Positions 35,801-43,038 of a DNA stretch of 64,000 bases are shown piece by piece. Under the pieces are notes generated by a model. That model did no database searches. It was not told the origin of the DNA and worked only from the letters and a program-made list of their open reading frames with translations. Numbering within the stretch: the stretch's first letter is position 1; each line of letters begins with the position of its first letter. A program made the position numbers and the translations under genes. Origin of the DNA: Gammaproteobacteria bacterium (GTDB lineage Bacteria; Pseudomonadota; Gammaproteobacteria; Steroidobacterales; GCA-2729495); NCBI GenBank assembly GCA_024229935.1, contig JAAERX010000153.1:1-64000 (forward strand), given 5' to 3'.

Positions 35801-37943
35801 CTTTATCGTCAGGTCCTAACCCATATTCAGATTGCATCCACAACAGGCGGTTAACAATCCCGTGGTGTTCATTCATCACACCCTTGGGTCGACCTGTGGA
35901 GCCTGAGGTGAAAATAACATAGGCCAAATTATCAGGTTGTGCCTGTTGCGGTGGGTTGCTATCCGGCTGTTTGGCTAATACCTTAATCGCACTTTCCACG
36001 CATAACACTTCAGCTTCATGCCCCGGTAACTGTTCAACCAGCGCTGACTGAGTCAGCAGCAACCCGATGTCGGCATCCTCAAACATATGAACTAGGCGTT
36101 GTTCCGGATAATCTGGATCCAGTGGCACGTAGGCACCACCAGCTTTAATGATGGCATGTAAGGCCACCACCATCTCCACGGAACGCTCCATATATACACC
36201 GACCATGGTATCGGGTGTCACACCCTTGCTGATCAGCCAGTGGGCCAGCTGATTAACCTGACTGTTAAACTCCGCATAGGTCAGCTGCTCATGCTCAAAA
36301 ATAACGGCCAGTGCATCCGGGCTTGCTTCTGCTTGTTGTTCCAGCAAGGTCTGCAAAGTTGCATCACTTGGGTAATCCACATTGGTGTCATTCCAGCTTG
36401 CAAACAACTGCTTGTCATCACTACCGACTAAGGGCAACTCATTAATCTTCACTGTTGGGTTAGTAACAATGCCATGTAACAAACGTTCAAACTGTTCCAA
36501 CATACGTTCGATCGTGATGGCATCAAACAAGTCAATGCTGTATTCAATTTCCGCCATCAAACCATCATGGGTTTCACCCATAGCAAGCGTTAAATCAAAT
36601 TTTGCCGTACCGTATTCAAACTCCAACCCTGTCAGCTCAAGACCCTGAACAGGATCAGCTGAAGCGGGTGCATTCTGCAACATGAATTGCATCTGGAACA
36701 CAGGTGAGTAACTCATATCACGTGCAGGCTGAAGTGCATCTACCAGCTTATCAAAAGGTAACTCCTGATGAGCATAAGCATCCAGAGCCGTTGTCTGCAC
36801 CTGTTTGAGTAGTTCACTGTAACTAGGATTAGCGGACAAATCTGTACGCATAACAAGCGTATTAAGGAACAACCCGATAAGTCCTTCCAAATCTGTTTGC
36901 TGTCGGCCTGCAATAGGTGAACCAACGACAATATCATTTTGCCCGGAGTAACGTGCCAACAGCACATCAAAAGCTGCCAGCAAAACCATAAACAAGGTGG
37001 CATTATTGCTTCTGGCCAACGCCTTTAAGCTTTCTCGCAAATCAACAGACAGAAGCCTGCGCATCCGCGCTCCACGATAACTTTGCTCACTGGGCCGTGG
37101 CCTGTCAGCAGGTAATTCAAGTATAGGCGGCGCCCCACATAGCTTATCTGTCCAGTACTTAAGCTGACGCTCAAGCTCTGCTCCCTGCAAGTAGTCACGT
37201 TGCCAACATGCATAATCTGCAAACTGCAGAGGTAACTCTGGCAGTTCAACTGTCTCACCAGCACATTCAGCAAAGTAAATACTGAACAGCTCAGTCTGCA
37301 ACAGATCCAGAGACCATGCATCCGAGATGATATGGTGCATGACCATCATCAGCACATGATCATCTTCAGCCAGCTCAACCAGGCGAACACGCAGCAATGG
37401 TCCTTGCGCTAGTGGAAAAGGTTCTCCAGACCATTCCTCAAGCTGCATTCTTACAGCAGCATCATCTGCACCCGGCATAGACACCTTCTCAACTACCAGA
37501 TCCATACTGTTGAGAATTTTTTGTTCTGGTTCAGCTTCGGTTTTTAGGAATACTGTACGCAGACTTTCATGCCTGGCTATCAGTTTACCCAAAGAGCTTT
37601 GCAGGGCATCAGCATTAAATTGACCTTTAATCCGCATTGCCCATGGAATATTGTAAATTGAGCTACCGCCCTCAAATTCTTCCAGAAACCAGATACGTTG
37701 CTGGGCAAATGACAAGGGAATGGTCTGACTTCGGTCAGCATGAGGGATATTGATTTCCACTGCGTTCTGAGAGGCATCTGCAACAAGCAACAACTCAAGC
37801 AGTTCAGCTTTACTGTCTTTAAGCTGTTCGTGGAGTTCAGCTGTCAGCACTCCTTGTGGTGCGCTCACGCGCAACTCACCGTCCTCCACCCGCAGGCGGA
37901 CGCCGAGTTTGCTCAGCTGCCCAAGAAGTTCAGCCGCACTCAA
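26817..37943 (-). CDS. Nonribosomal peptide synthetase, modules 1-3 (docking-C-A-T-E-C-A-T-C-A-T)
   Basis: A 3708-residue synthetase. A TubC-like docking domain covers residues 1-55. Module 1: C (HHIISDAW near 203), A (FTSGSTGRPKG near 679), T (GGDSILSI near 1071), E (HHLVVDGVSW near 1259; NYLGQFD near 1420). Module 2: C (HHIVIDGW near 1735), A (near 2214), T (near 2601). Module 3: C (HHIIADVW near 2788), A (near 3264), T (near 3647). Pocket codes by eye: A1 DVWHISLIDK (Ser), A2 DAMHVGLIAK (unassigned), A3 DILQLGMIWK (Gly). The acidic tail LNLEGEDMEDISI probably docks to the next protein. It starts at TTG 37943 with an AAGGAG site 8 bp upstream. A leading docking and C domain imply an acyl starter or an upstream synthetase elsewhere. 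Confidence 0.95.
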   Translation of the reverse strand: MSAAELLGQLSKLGVRLRVEDGELRVSAPQGVLTAELHEQLKDSKAELLELLLVADASQNAVEINIPHADRSQTIPLSFAQQRIWFLEEFEGGSSIYNIPWAMRIKGQFNADALQSSLGKLIARHESLRTVFLKTEAEPEQKILNSMDLVVEKVSMPGADDAAVRMQLEEWSGEPFPLAQGPLLRVRLVELAEDDHVLMMVMHHIISDAWSLDLLQTELFSIYFAECAGETVELPELPLQFADYACWQRDYLQGAELERQLKYWTDKLCGAPPILELPADRPRPSEQSYRGARMRRLLSVDLRESLKALARSNNATLFMVLLAAFDVLLARYSGQNDIVVGSPIAGRQQTDLEGLIGLFLNTLVMRTDLSANPSYSELLKQVQTTALDAYAHQELPFDKLVDALQPARDMSYSPVFQMQFMLQNAPASADPVQGLELTGLEFEYGTAKFDLTLAMGETHDGLMAEIEYSIDLFDAITIERMLEQFERLLHGIVTNPTVKINELPLVGSDDKQLFASWNDTNVDYPSDATLQTLLEQQAEASPDALAVIFEHEQLTYAEFNSQVNQLAHWLISKGVTPDTMVGVYMERSVEMVVALHAIIKAGGAYVPLDPDYPEQRLVHMFEDADIGLLLTQSALVEQLPGHEAEVLCVESAIKVLAKQPDSNPPQQAQPDNLAYVIFTSGSTGRPKGVMNEHHGIVNRLLWMQSEYGLGPDDKVLQKTPYSFDVSVWEFFWPLISGATLVMARPDGHKDSTYLTDIIQEHGVTTMHFVPSMLQVFLQDSHAGNCSSLKRVICSGEALPHELQTRFFETLGTAELHNLYGPTEAAIDVTYWACDRDSTDTSVPIGRPVANTRIHVVEPNGQMAPVGVAGELWIAGEQVARGYINRPELTAERFIVDPFSSTSDARIYRSGDLVRWRNDGAIEFLGRIDHQVKLRGFRIELGEIEASLDALPGVKQSLVMLHEDVAGNKRLVAYVTAADGNAADIPQLRDALKQQLPEYMVPAVFVPLQEFPLLANGKVDRKALPEPEGRRDVADEYIPAGTDHERVLAQIWSDLLHIERVGIHDNFFELGGDSILSIQIIARAAKAGLHLTPKQVFKHQTIAELADVAGSVVVVAAEQGLVTGSFPLIPVQHWFFEQSSVDKQYFNQSTLLDHEGRLDADLLESVFQAIVRQHDALRSSFKFVDSQWLQTIGEPQARSIHAHVDLHELSPADQDQRMYEEAMRLQASFDLNAGLLIKTIGFELGSNRPDRLLIVIHHLVVDGVSWRILLEDIESAYAAISQNKQPELPAKSSSFKAWSEQLQHYASTDRAKSELSYWQQQSWPECTLPVDHADGENLVDSARTVTVSLDEQTTRQLLQEAPQAYRTQVNDLLLTALGSAVSDWTGQGAVLIDMEGHGRDEEIDLDVSRTVGWFTTIYPVSINVAPNATASDRIKSIKEQLRALPANGFAFGLLRYLHHSAEVHDVFARLPAAPILFNYLGQFDQTFSQDSAFVPAAGQTGPDQALTRQRSHLIDINGSVFDGKLQMGFSYSENLHESATIERIANAFIHELASLVEHCVEPGNSGFTPSDFPLVQLDQFAVDALLTECPDLEDIYPVTPMQHGMLFHSAFAGDDADHTSQVYLTQVIWNLEGNLNPGAFEKAWQTVVARHTSLRSSFLQSGLDEPLTIVHKQVEIPLQFLDWSHLGSADQEQQLELWLVEDQKRGYELSSAPLMRLLLVQFGEQDFRFVWSHHHIVIDGWSIPVVLDELFQAYEAALQSKQLTLSPARSYRDYIAWLQDQDKEEARQFWQETLQGFAAPTPLPAASKEFPGTDNASSYAKCFMSLEPAETAQIRQLAKTMRLTANTLVQGIWALLISRYTGEDDVLFGATTSGRPAELKNVESIVGLFLNALPVRIKVQPDVSLQEWMAGIQELQLASRQHEYISLVDVQGWSSVPQGSALFNSVLIFENYPDASSLWSDRNTLRVTDMQSRGWTSLPLAAAVSISEQLVLRLSYDTGCYTAAAIEQLLEQFRQMLHRVVAATDLQVADLLRLEDTSLKITAQTGPSNVSQPFQELTTSSSLASCFEQQVQLTPEACVVLSDSESWSYAELNVRANKVAHELIASGFEPGERVGLLLGQNAPMLAGMLGALKAGLTYVPLDPKAPVSRLQKIFAEAELAVIVSDAQRQSLAGELVRNAAVALTIVLADQPAESDAANPELLIDQDSLAYILFTSGSTGTPKGVTQTHRNALHHIRTYSDAMHINSDDRLSLFAPYGYDAAVMDIYGALLNGACLCPVDIREQVSAADIRQQLAEQQVTVFHSTPTVFRFLFEQPAAEELTAIRIVVLGGEEARLTDLNLFQDRFGTDVIFSNLMGATEYSIAMVCFADHETQVVGAKLPLGLPVDGANVELVVPEGESAVLHGELCIRSEYTSPGYWGDADLTASTFIPVPGSDEKNYRTGDICRYLPDGQIVFVGRRDQQLKIRGNRVEPGEVEAALAGYSTVEQCVVILRKDQPDEERLVAYFVSAEQMSPDGSTLRHYLQGLLPEYMIPAAFVELDAIPLTPNGKLDRLALPLPEIQYDEKRYVAPRTPTEEILAGLWADVLGVDRVGVHDDFFLLGGHSLLATKLISRIRDALNIEPGIGMLFKYPAVADFAVSLDGAEAGVSNIVPVPHKDGAPLSFAQQRLWFLDQLEGDNPAYHMFAPVRMTGALRLDAIQSAVNDLVARHETLRSTFIDRKGEALQLIAEHLDVPVEVLEMPGADDQLVRSTLIELVNEPYDLAQGPLFKVRLLHVSDDSYVFVILIHHIIADVWSMEVMYRDFLSFYRAHCGLESESLPDLPIQYADYAFWQQQLLSGAESQRQLQYWCDQLAGIPAVIELPIDRPRPLQRSFEGGAVNRFLPAKLNDSLKRIGHQQGATLFMVLQAVFDILLARYSRETDVVIGTPVTGRKQSSLEGLIGFFLNMLVLRADVSGDPTFIEFLRQIKANTLDAYAHQDLPFEQLVTELQPVRDTSHSPLFQVMFTVVTQAASPGELPDLQLEMVEVDFQTAKFDLFMSLTSQPDGLNVHLEYSKDIFDAVTIERMLDHFVMLLEGVAAHPNVHIAELPLLQEQERQQLLVDWNDTGFDYPRDTTLVDLFAEQVALVPEAVALECGGTSLSYVELDRRANQLAHRLRESGVGPDVLVGLCLERSIEMMVGLLGVHKAGGAYLPLDPAYPEDRIAYMLEDSGAPVVITQTSLVESIPAATAELICVDALGPLNVSDDKAPVNTGMQADNLAYVIYTSGSTGKPKGVQLEHRSVVNFLNSMASTPGLTGADRLLAVTTLSFDISVLELLLPLSVGATVVLATREQAADGFELKALLGDAAISVMQATPATWRMLLQTGWQGSKSLTVLCGGEALDRELAEQLHAATSGVWNMYGPTETTIWSSCHRFDPAEPVISVGRPIYNTSMYILDEQLQPVPVGVAGELFIGGEGLARGYRDRPDLTADRFVADTFVSVSGGRMYRTGDLAKFIPDGSIQVLGRTDFQVKLRGFRIELGEIEAAVRDCDSVDQAVLLLREDLPGDQRLVCYLTSAEPDLEVNSLREQLYASLPQYMVPAAFMQLDELPLTPNGKIDRKALPAPEWESGDNYVAPGTPTEEALAEIWADILQLDKVGINDNFFVLGGHSLLATQLVARIRNTLNAELPLMYIFDYASVASLAVAVDAFSLAAGAAPLNLEGEDMEDISI

Positions 37944-38266
37944 ATCTGGAACTCCTTCAATGGAACTCCTATTCCTCTCATAAACTGGGTCCTACCCGTG
38001 GTAAATCAGAGTGTTAGTGCCTGAAGCCGGGCTACAGGCAAAGGATGATTTTAACCCTCATAAAGCAATTCTTCTGCGGCCCTGTTCACGTATTAACGCT
38101 ATGAACCTTATATATATATGTGTGTGAGTATAATTCTACCCTTGTTGATTCAGTTGGTCATCCTACTTCCAAACACAACTGGGATGCCATGAAAGGTATA
38201 TCTGGCGGGACTTAAAGCTGATGTTATGTCAGCAAGGCAGCCCATAGGAAACGATTAAAGAGAGCT
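37944..38266. other. 323-bp leader/intergenic region upstream of the NRPS operon
   Basis: No gene is visible here. On the minus strand it holds a duplicated GGAGTTCCA near the start codon (the proximal copy gives the ribosome site), a strong imperfect hairpin at 38019-38039 (GCCTG / CAGGC outer stem, AGCC / GGCT inner stem) about 75 nt before the start, and a short (TA)n(TG)n dinucleotide run near 38108-38128. A TATACT -10-like box lies further upstream without a convincing -35. The hairpin could be part of a 5' leader control element. Confidence 0.5.
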
Positions 38267-39721
38267 TTAGTGAAGGCGCCCCTCATTAAATGGGAAATCC
38301 GCCTCATTGAAGTAGGTAACTGTCTGAGTTGCAAAACGGCCATAAACCTCTGCACTACCCTGATCACCCTCTACAATCCCACTAACATCATGGATATTCA
38401 GAAACTCCCAGAGCAGCTTACCGCTAGCAAGATCTATTTCCAGGGTGCGTCCCTGCCGGGTCAGTGATATCAAGGCGCGTGAACGATCATCACTTAAGCT
38501 AATCTGCCCACCAGTAGCACTGAGCACATCATAATTTTTAGCTTCAGATACAGACTGGTTGCTTGATTGAGGTGGGTAAATAACATCTACCGCATCAGTA
38601 TCCATATCAAGACGCAATAACCTGGAGCCCCCCTCATCCGCCTTTCCACCAAGATTATCAAATACCAGCAGAGTGTTATCACCCATATAGCGCGGGCTGT
38701 GCTGTAAAGCGGTACGACCTACAGATACCCAGGTTACTTTTTTGGTCTCACGACTAATCACCATAACTGTATTGTTACTGCGCAGTGAGACCAACAAATC
38801 ACCCGCCGATAAATACGGTGATGTTGCTGCATCTTCCATTGAGATAACCCGAACATCATTCAGGTGAGTGGGGTCGCATTCAGAGTAGTTAAGTGGTAAT
38901 GGCAAATCAGAGTGCACCCCCTGAAATACAACACCAAGGTAACCAGAGTCAGCCAAAGCCTGCAGAATTGAAATACGTTCAACTTCATTACCATCCGCAT
39001 CCAGCACCAGGATGACATCCTCCTGCAGCACTCCGCTATTGCAATTAATTTTCAGATTACTTGCACCCAACTGCACGGGTGCCTGTAAAGCATTAAATGC
39101 TGATACATAGATGTAGCCATCCTGATCTACAGATAGCCAGTGATGAGCATAGTTACCCTTTAGCCATAATAAATTAGAGTCTTTATCAAACTTCGCAATA
39201 CCAACTCCATAGGGATAGGTATTACGCCCCTGATAAACAACCAGCAAGTCCCCATTGGGAAATGGGTGTGCACCAACGGAATAGATATTTTCAGCACGGC
39301 TAAAGCCCTTGATATGTGAAGCATTTTCCCAGATCAGCTCAGAGCCTATATCCCATACATGCCGGATAGTTCCAGCTTTATCCATGACCCAGGCAATACA
39401 ACCATTATCAGGACAATGTGCACGTAATTGATGTGTGCCACCATCAACAAAAATTAAATCATCATCTCGTTCAAGGGCAGGAGCATAATTAATTACGGCC
39501 AGTGACTGGTAATCACTTTCTTCAATCTGTTCCATACTGGTTGGCCAGTTTCTGCGCAGCTCCTCTTCCTGAACTGATAACAACGCTGCTGCTGCATTTT
39601 TTGCATCCGCAATAATGCTACTTGGCCACCAACCTAAATGAACTGATGCAGCGCCGTAAATGACTGCCAGAAAGCATAATGCCAGTGCCGTAAATACATT
39701 TACCAAAAATGATTTCTTCAT
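38267..39721 (-). CDS. Membrane-anchored arylsulfotransferase (ASST)-like protein
   Basis: A 484-residue protein with one N-terminal membrane segment (residues about 8-28) followed by an exported beta-propeller-like region. The segments YSVGAHPFPNGDLLVVYQG, FDKDSNLLWLKGNYAHHW, VDQDGYIYVSAFNAL and TALQHSPRYMGDNTLLVFDN match the arylsulfotransferase family, whose members move sulfate between phenols without PAPS. His residues in GAHPFP, YAHHW and LQHSP are candidate active-site residues. It lies on the NRPS strand 323 bp upstream, 44 bp after the rhlE stop. A tailoring role for the peptide is an inference; the family also contains proteins of unknown activity. Confidence 0.75.
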   Translation of the reverse strand: MKKSFLVNVFTALALCFLAVIYGAASVHLGWWPSSIIADAKNAAAALLSVQEEELRRNWPTSMEQIEESDYQSLAVINYAPALERDDDLIFVDGGTHQLRAHCPDNGCIAWVMDKAGTIRHVWDIGSELIWENASHIKGFSRAENIYSVGAHPFPNGDLLVVYQGRNTYPYGVGIAKFDKDSNLLWLKGNYAHHWLSVDQDGYIYVSAFNALQAPVQLGASNLKINCNSGVLQEDVILVLDADGNEVERISILQALADSGYLGVVFQGVHSDLPLPLNYSECDPTHLNDVRVISMEDAATSPYLSAGDLLVSLRSNNTVMVISRETKKVTWVSVGRTALQHSPRYMGDNTLLVFDNLGGKADEGGSRLLRLDMDTDAVDVIYPPQSSNQSVSEAKNYDVLSATGGQISLSDDRSRALISLTRQGRTLEIDLASGKLLWEFLNIHDVSGIVEGDQGSAEVYGRFATQTVTYFNEADFPFNEGRLH

Positions 39722-39764
39722 TGCAAAAACAATAACACATGGAGAGACTTACTTTACAACACAT

Positions 39765-41063
39765 TTAACGCCCGTGCTGCTGACTTCCAGAAGAACGTTT
39801 ACCCGACCCTGAGCGTCTCTTTGAGCCACCGCCATAATTTTTCTTACCACCACCCAAACTATTACGTTTACGCCCATTACCACCTGAAGGCCTGGAAGAG
39901 CGCCCGTTTCTAATGGGCTCAGGCTTGATCCGTGGATCCACCTCATAACCCGGGATAATTGTCTGAGTGATTTTTGTTTTCAGAAGCTTTTCTATATCAC
40001 GCAATAACTTCAGCTCATCTACACAAACCAGCGAAATAGCATGACCATCCAGGCCAGCTCGTGCTGTACGGCCAATACGATGAACATAGTCTTCCGGAAC
40101 ATTGGGTAATTCATAGTTCACAACATGCGGTAGCTTCTCAATATCCAAACCGCGAGCAGCAATATCAGTTGCCACCAACACCCGCACCTTGCCAGCTTTG
40201 AATGCGGCCAGCGCTTTGGTTCGTGCACCCTGTGACTTATTACCATGGATAGCAGATGAATGAATACCATCGCGTGACAACTGCTCCGATAAACGATTTG
40301 CTCCATGCTTGGTGCGGGTAAACACCAGTACCTGCCGCCAGTTTCCTTCACCTATCTGATGTGATAACAACTCGCGCTTGCGACTCTTGTCAACCGGATA
40401 AACAATCTGGGTAACACGTTCAGCTGTCGTATTCTTCGGGGTTACATGAATCTCTTCTGGCGAATCAAGCAATTCAGCAGACAGTTTTCGGATCTCATCT
40501 GAAAAAGTTGCCGAGAATAGCAGCGTCTGACGTTCATCCGGCAAGACCTTAAATATTTTTCTCATGTCACGGATAAAGCCCATATCGAGCATGCGATCCG
40601 CTTCATCAAGCACCAGTATTTCCACAGCAGAAAGATCTACAGTTTTCTGCTGCATGTGGTCAAGCAAACGTCCTGGCGTTGCGACAATGATGTCAACACC
40701 CTTACGTAATTTTGTTTTCTGTGGATTTATACTCACTCCACCAAAAATTGTGGTCGACCTGAACGGCAGATACCGCCCATAATCACGAACACTTTCTGAC
40801 ACCTGCGCCGCAAGTTCACGCGTTGGGGTCAGTATTAATACACGAGGAATATCTCCAACAGAGCCGGAGGCCTGTAAGCGCCGTAGCAATGGCAGGGTAA
40901 AACCAGCTGTTTTACCAGTACCAGTTTGTGCACCCGCAAGCACATCCTTACCTTCTAAAATAAGGGGGATAGCCTGCTGCTGGATTGGGGTTGCCTCATG
41001 GTAACCCTGTTTTTTAATCGCACGCAGCAATTCGGCCGACAGGCCGAGTTCTTCAAATAACAT
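39765..41063 (-). CDS. rhlE: DEAD-box ATP-dependent RNA helicase, RhlE group
   Basis: About 432 residues. All core motifs are present: Q motif ([14 protein letters not shown]), Walker [30 protein letters not shown] in [16 protein letters not shown], and [10 protein letters not shown]. The C-terminus is a Gly/Lys/Arg/Ser-rich basic tail typical of RhlE proteins, which act in rRNA maturation and RNA decay. ATG 41063 has a GGAG site and matches the usual RhlE N-terminus (FEELGLS); the longer frame from TTG 41093 is less likely. Confidence 0.92.
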   Translation of the reverse strand: MLFEELGLSAELLRAIKKQGYHEATPIQQQAIPLILEGKDVLAGAQTGTGKTAGFTLPLLRRLQASGSVGDIPRVLILTPTRELAAQVSESVRDYGRYLPFRSTTIFGGVSINPQKTKLRKGVDIIVATPGRLLDHMQQKTVDLSAVEILVLDEADRMLDMGFIRDMRKIFKVLPDERQTLLFSATFSDEIRKLSAELLDSPEEIHVTPKNTTAERVTQIVYPVDKSRKRELLSHQIGEGNWRQVLVFTRTKHGANRLSEQLSRDGIHSSAIHGNKSQGARTKALAAFKAGKVRVLVATDIAARGLDIEKLPHVVNYELPNVPEDYVHRIGRTARAGLDGHAISLVCVDELKLLRDIEKLLKTKITQTIIPGYEVDPRIKPEPIRNGRSSRPSGGNGRKRNSLGGGKKNYGGGSKRRSGSGKRSSGSQQHGR

Positions 41064-41336
41064 GTGGTATTGCTCCAAGATCGCCTGATCCAATCACGGG
41101 TATAAACCGCGCGTGGTTCGGTCCAGGCTGGAATTCTGAATTAGATCCTAAAGCCGCGAAATTGCTGACTTTGGGGTATAGGCGCAGACCGATGCGCGCC
41201 AAGACGGAGCAGACTATAACAGATAAAACAACAAATAACCGATCCAGATAGCGAAAATTAATGGTCACACAATGATTAGGTTGTGCATTTACTACATTTG
41301 CATGCGAGTATCGCCTCGCGATTATCTGAGGGTTCT

Positions 41337-42566
41337 ATGACCGATACCAAAACAGCCTATAACTACGGGAAATTTATCCTCTCCAGCGGGATCATTATTT
41401 TTGCCATAGGCCAGTCACTCCTGTTTATTATTGTGGCACCCCTGGCTCGTAAAATTGGAGTCAACGAGCTGCAGTTTGGAGTGGTCTTCTCGCTTGCCAA
41501 TATTTCACTGATCTTTGCGGGACCTTTCTGGGGCAAGAAAAGTGATGTTATCGGTCGCAAACCCGTGTTCATCATTGGCCTGTTTGGTAGTGCCATCGGC
41601 TCACTGGCAATGGCCGGCACACTGAGTATTGGTCTCAAAGGCGCCATCTCTACTATGGGGCTGCTGGGCTTACTCTTTACATCCCGCTTTATCTACGGTC
41701 TGACAGCTTCATCTATCTACCCATCAGCCTCGGGCTATATCGCTGATATTACCGATTGGCAAAACCGTGGCAAAGGTATGGCACTCATCGGCAGTGCAAA
41801 TGCCATTGGCTCAATTCTTGGGCCAGCCATTGGCGGCGGTCTGGCCTTTATGGGGATTTTATTTCCTATATATGCAGCAGCAGGGTTATCCCTTATCGGC
41901 GCACTGGTAGCTATCTTCTGGCTGGTTGAACCCGAGCACCACAAAATTCGTCAGCAGAATAAGGACACTTCAAAACCAACATTAAAATTTACAGACCCCC
42001 GACTGCGCCCCTACATGATCATGTGGGCAACCTTCTTTATAATCTTCATCTCACTAAACTTCGTGACCGCTTTTTATATTCAGGATAAATTCGGTATCAC
42101 TGAACTTACCGCCATATTCCGTGCAGCCAGCATCATGCTGGTATGCATGGCTGCTGTTATTACCCTTATACAGGGCGTGTTATTCCAGATAATAAGAATC
42201 TCACCGCAGCTATTGTTACGTATATGCGCCCCTGTATTTGCTATAGGCCTGTTTATCATGGCTCTGGCTCCCAATCTGATTGTACTTGGAACAGGCTTTG
42301 CCATACTTGGCGGTGCCTTCGCCTGCGCCACTCCAGGCATAAATGGCTGTGCAAGCCTGAAAATGGAACCTCATGAACAAGGAGCGGCCGCTGGTTATCT
42401 GGCAGCTGCCAATACCAGTGGTGCAATTCTTGGCCCGGTGGTCGGCACCTCACTTTATAATCTGCAGCCCAATGCACCGATGTTAGCTGGTGGCGTACTG
42501 ATGATAATAATCAGTATCTATGCATTTAAAATTCCAGCTCCAAAACAATATCAAGCAAAACAGTAA
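41337..42566 (+). CDS. MFS transporter (TetA/Bcr-like efflux type)
   Basis: A 409-residue, 12-helix major facilitator. The loop 2-3 signature is GPFWGKKSDVIGRKPVFIIG, and motif C-like glycines occur in SANAIGSILGPAIGG, typical of drug:H+ antiporters. The substrate is unknown. A GAGGG site favours ATG 41337 over the GTG at 41283. It is divergent from rhlE and converges, with only 3 bp between stops, on the small lipoprotein gene at 42570. Confidence 0.88.
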   Translation: MTDTKTAYNYGKFILSSGIIIFAIGQSLLFIIVAPLARKIGVNELQFGVVFSLANISLIFAGPFWGKKSDVIGRKPVFIIGLFGSAIGSLAMAGTLSIGLKGAISTMGLLGLLFTSRFIYGLTASSIYPSASGYIADITDWQNRGKGMALIGSANAIGSILGPAIGGGLAFMGILFPIYAAAGLSLIGALVAIFWLVEPEHHKIRQQNKDTSKPTLKFTDPRLRPYMIMWATFFIIFISLNFVTAFYIQDKFGITELTAIFRAASIMLVCMAAVITLIQGVLFQIIRISPQLLLRICAPVFAIGLFIMALAPNLIVLGTGFAILGGAFACATPGINGCASLKMEPHEQGAAAGYLAAANTSGAILGPVVGTSLYNLQPNAPMLAGGVLMIIISIYAFKIPAPKQYQAKQ

Positions 42567-42569
42567 TTA

Positions 42570-42911
42570 TCAGAACTGGCTACCCGTACAGTCAGGGTGC
42601 ACCATCTCGTCATCTACCTTGATGTATGCAAGAGCACCCTGAGTCCATAAATCCATGGATCCATCTGAATAACGTGCACCGGAAGCTGCTTGCAGAGTTC
42701 TTAACCTGAACTCCTGACTAGCATCTTTTAATACAACAAATTCTCCATTACGCGCATAGGTAGCAGTAAACACATAATCATCTATGCAGGTATATCCCCA
42801 ACGGTCCTTGACATCAGATGTCGTGATACAACCGGAAATCCCTATCAGCCCTGTTAAAAGCACTGACACAAGCACTTTGAATGACGCAATTTGAAATACA
42901 TTAATTATCAT
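42570..42911 (-). CDS. Small hypothetical lipoprotein
   Basis: A 113-residue protein with an N-terminal hydrophobic stretch and lipobox ISGC (Cys28). The mature part is about 85 residues with two more Cys, in YTCIDDYVF and HPDCTGSQF, that could form a disulfide. It resembles small periplasmic proteins with an MliC-like layout (TYARNGEFVVLKDASQEFRL), but I cannot confirm this. Confidence 0.65.
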   Translation of the reverse strand: MIINVFQIASFKVLVSVLLTGLIGISGCITTSDVKDRWGYTCIDDYVFTATYARNGEFVVLKDASQEFRLRTLQAASGARYSDGSMDLWTQGALAYIKVDDEMVHPDCTGSQF

Positions 42912-43038
42912 GAGTAAAGTTAGCCTGCATCCAGTTCCATCATGACCATCCAGCAGTGTCAGCTAAAACAGCACAATCAGGGTTATCGATCAGCACCTGA
43001 CATAGCTGGCCTTTTTCATGCCTGTTAGGGCAGCTGAG

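Noticed and set aside
20248..37943. Internal repeats in the NRPS genes that resemble a mobile or tandem repeat
   Set aside because: They are the repeated C, A and T domain cores of successive modules.
37960..38266. MbtH-like or phosphopantetheinyl transferase gene near the NRPS
   Set aside because: I looked for the small MbtH signature and a Sfp-like motif around the locus and found neither; they must be elsewhere if needed.
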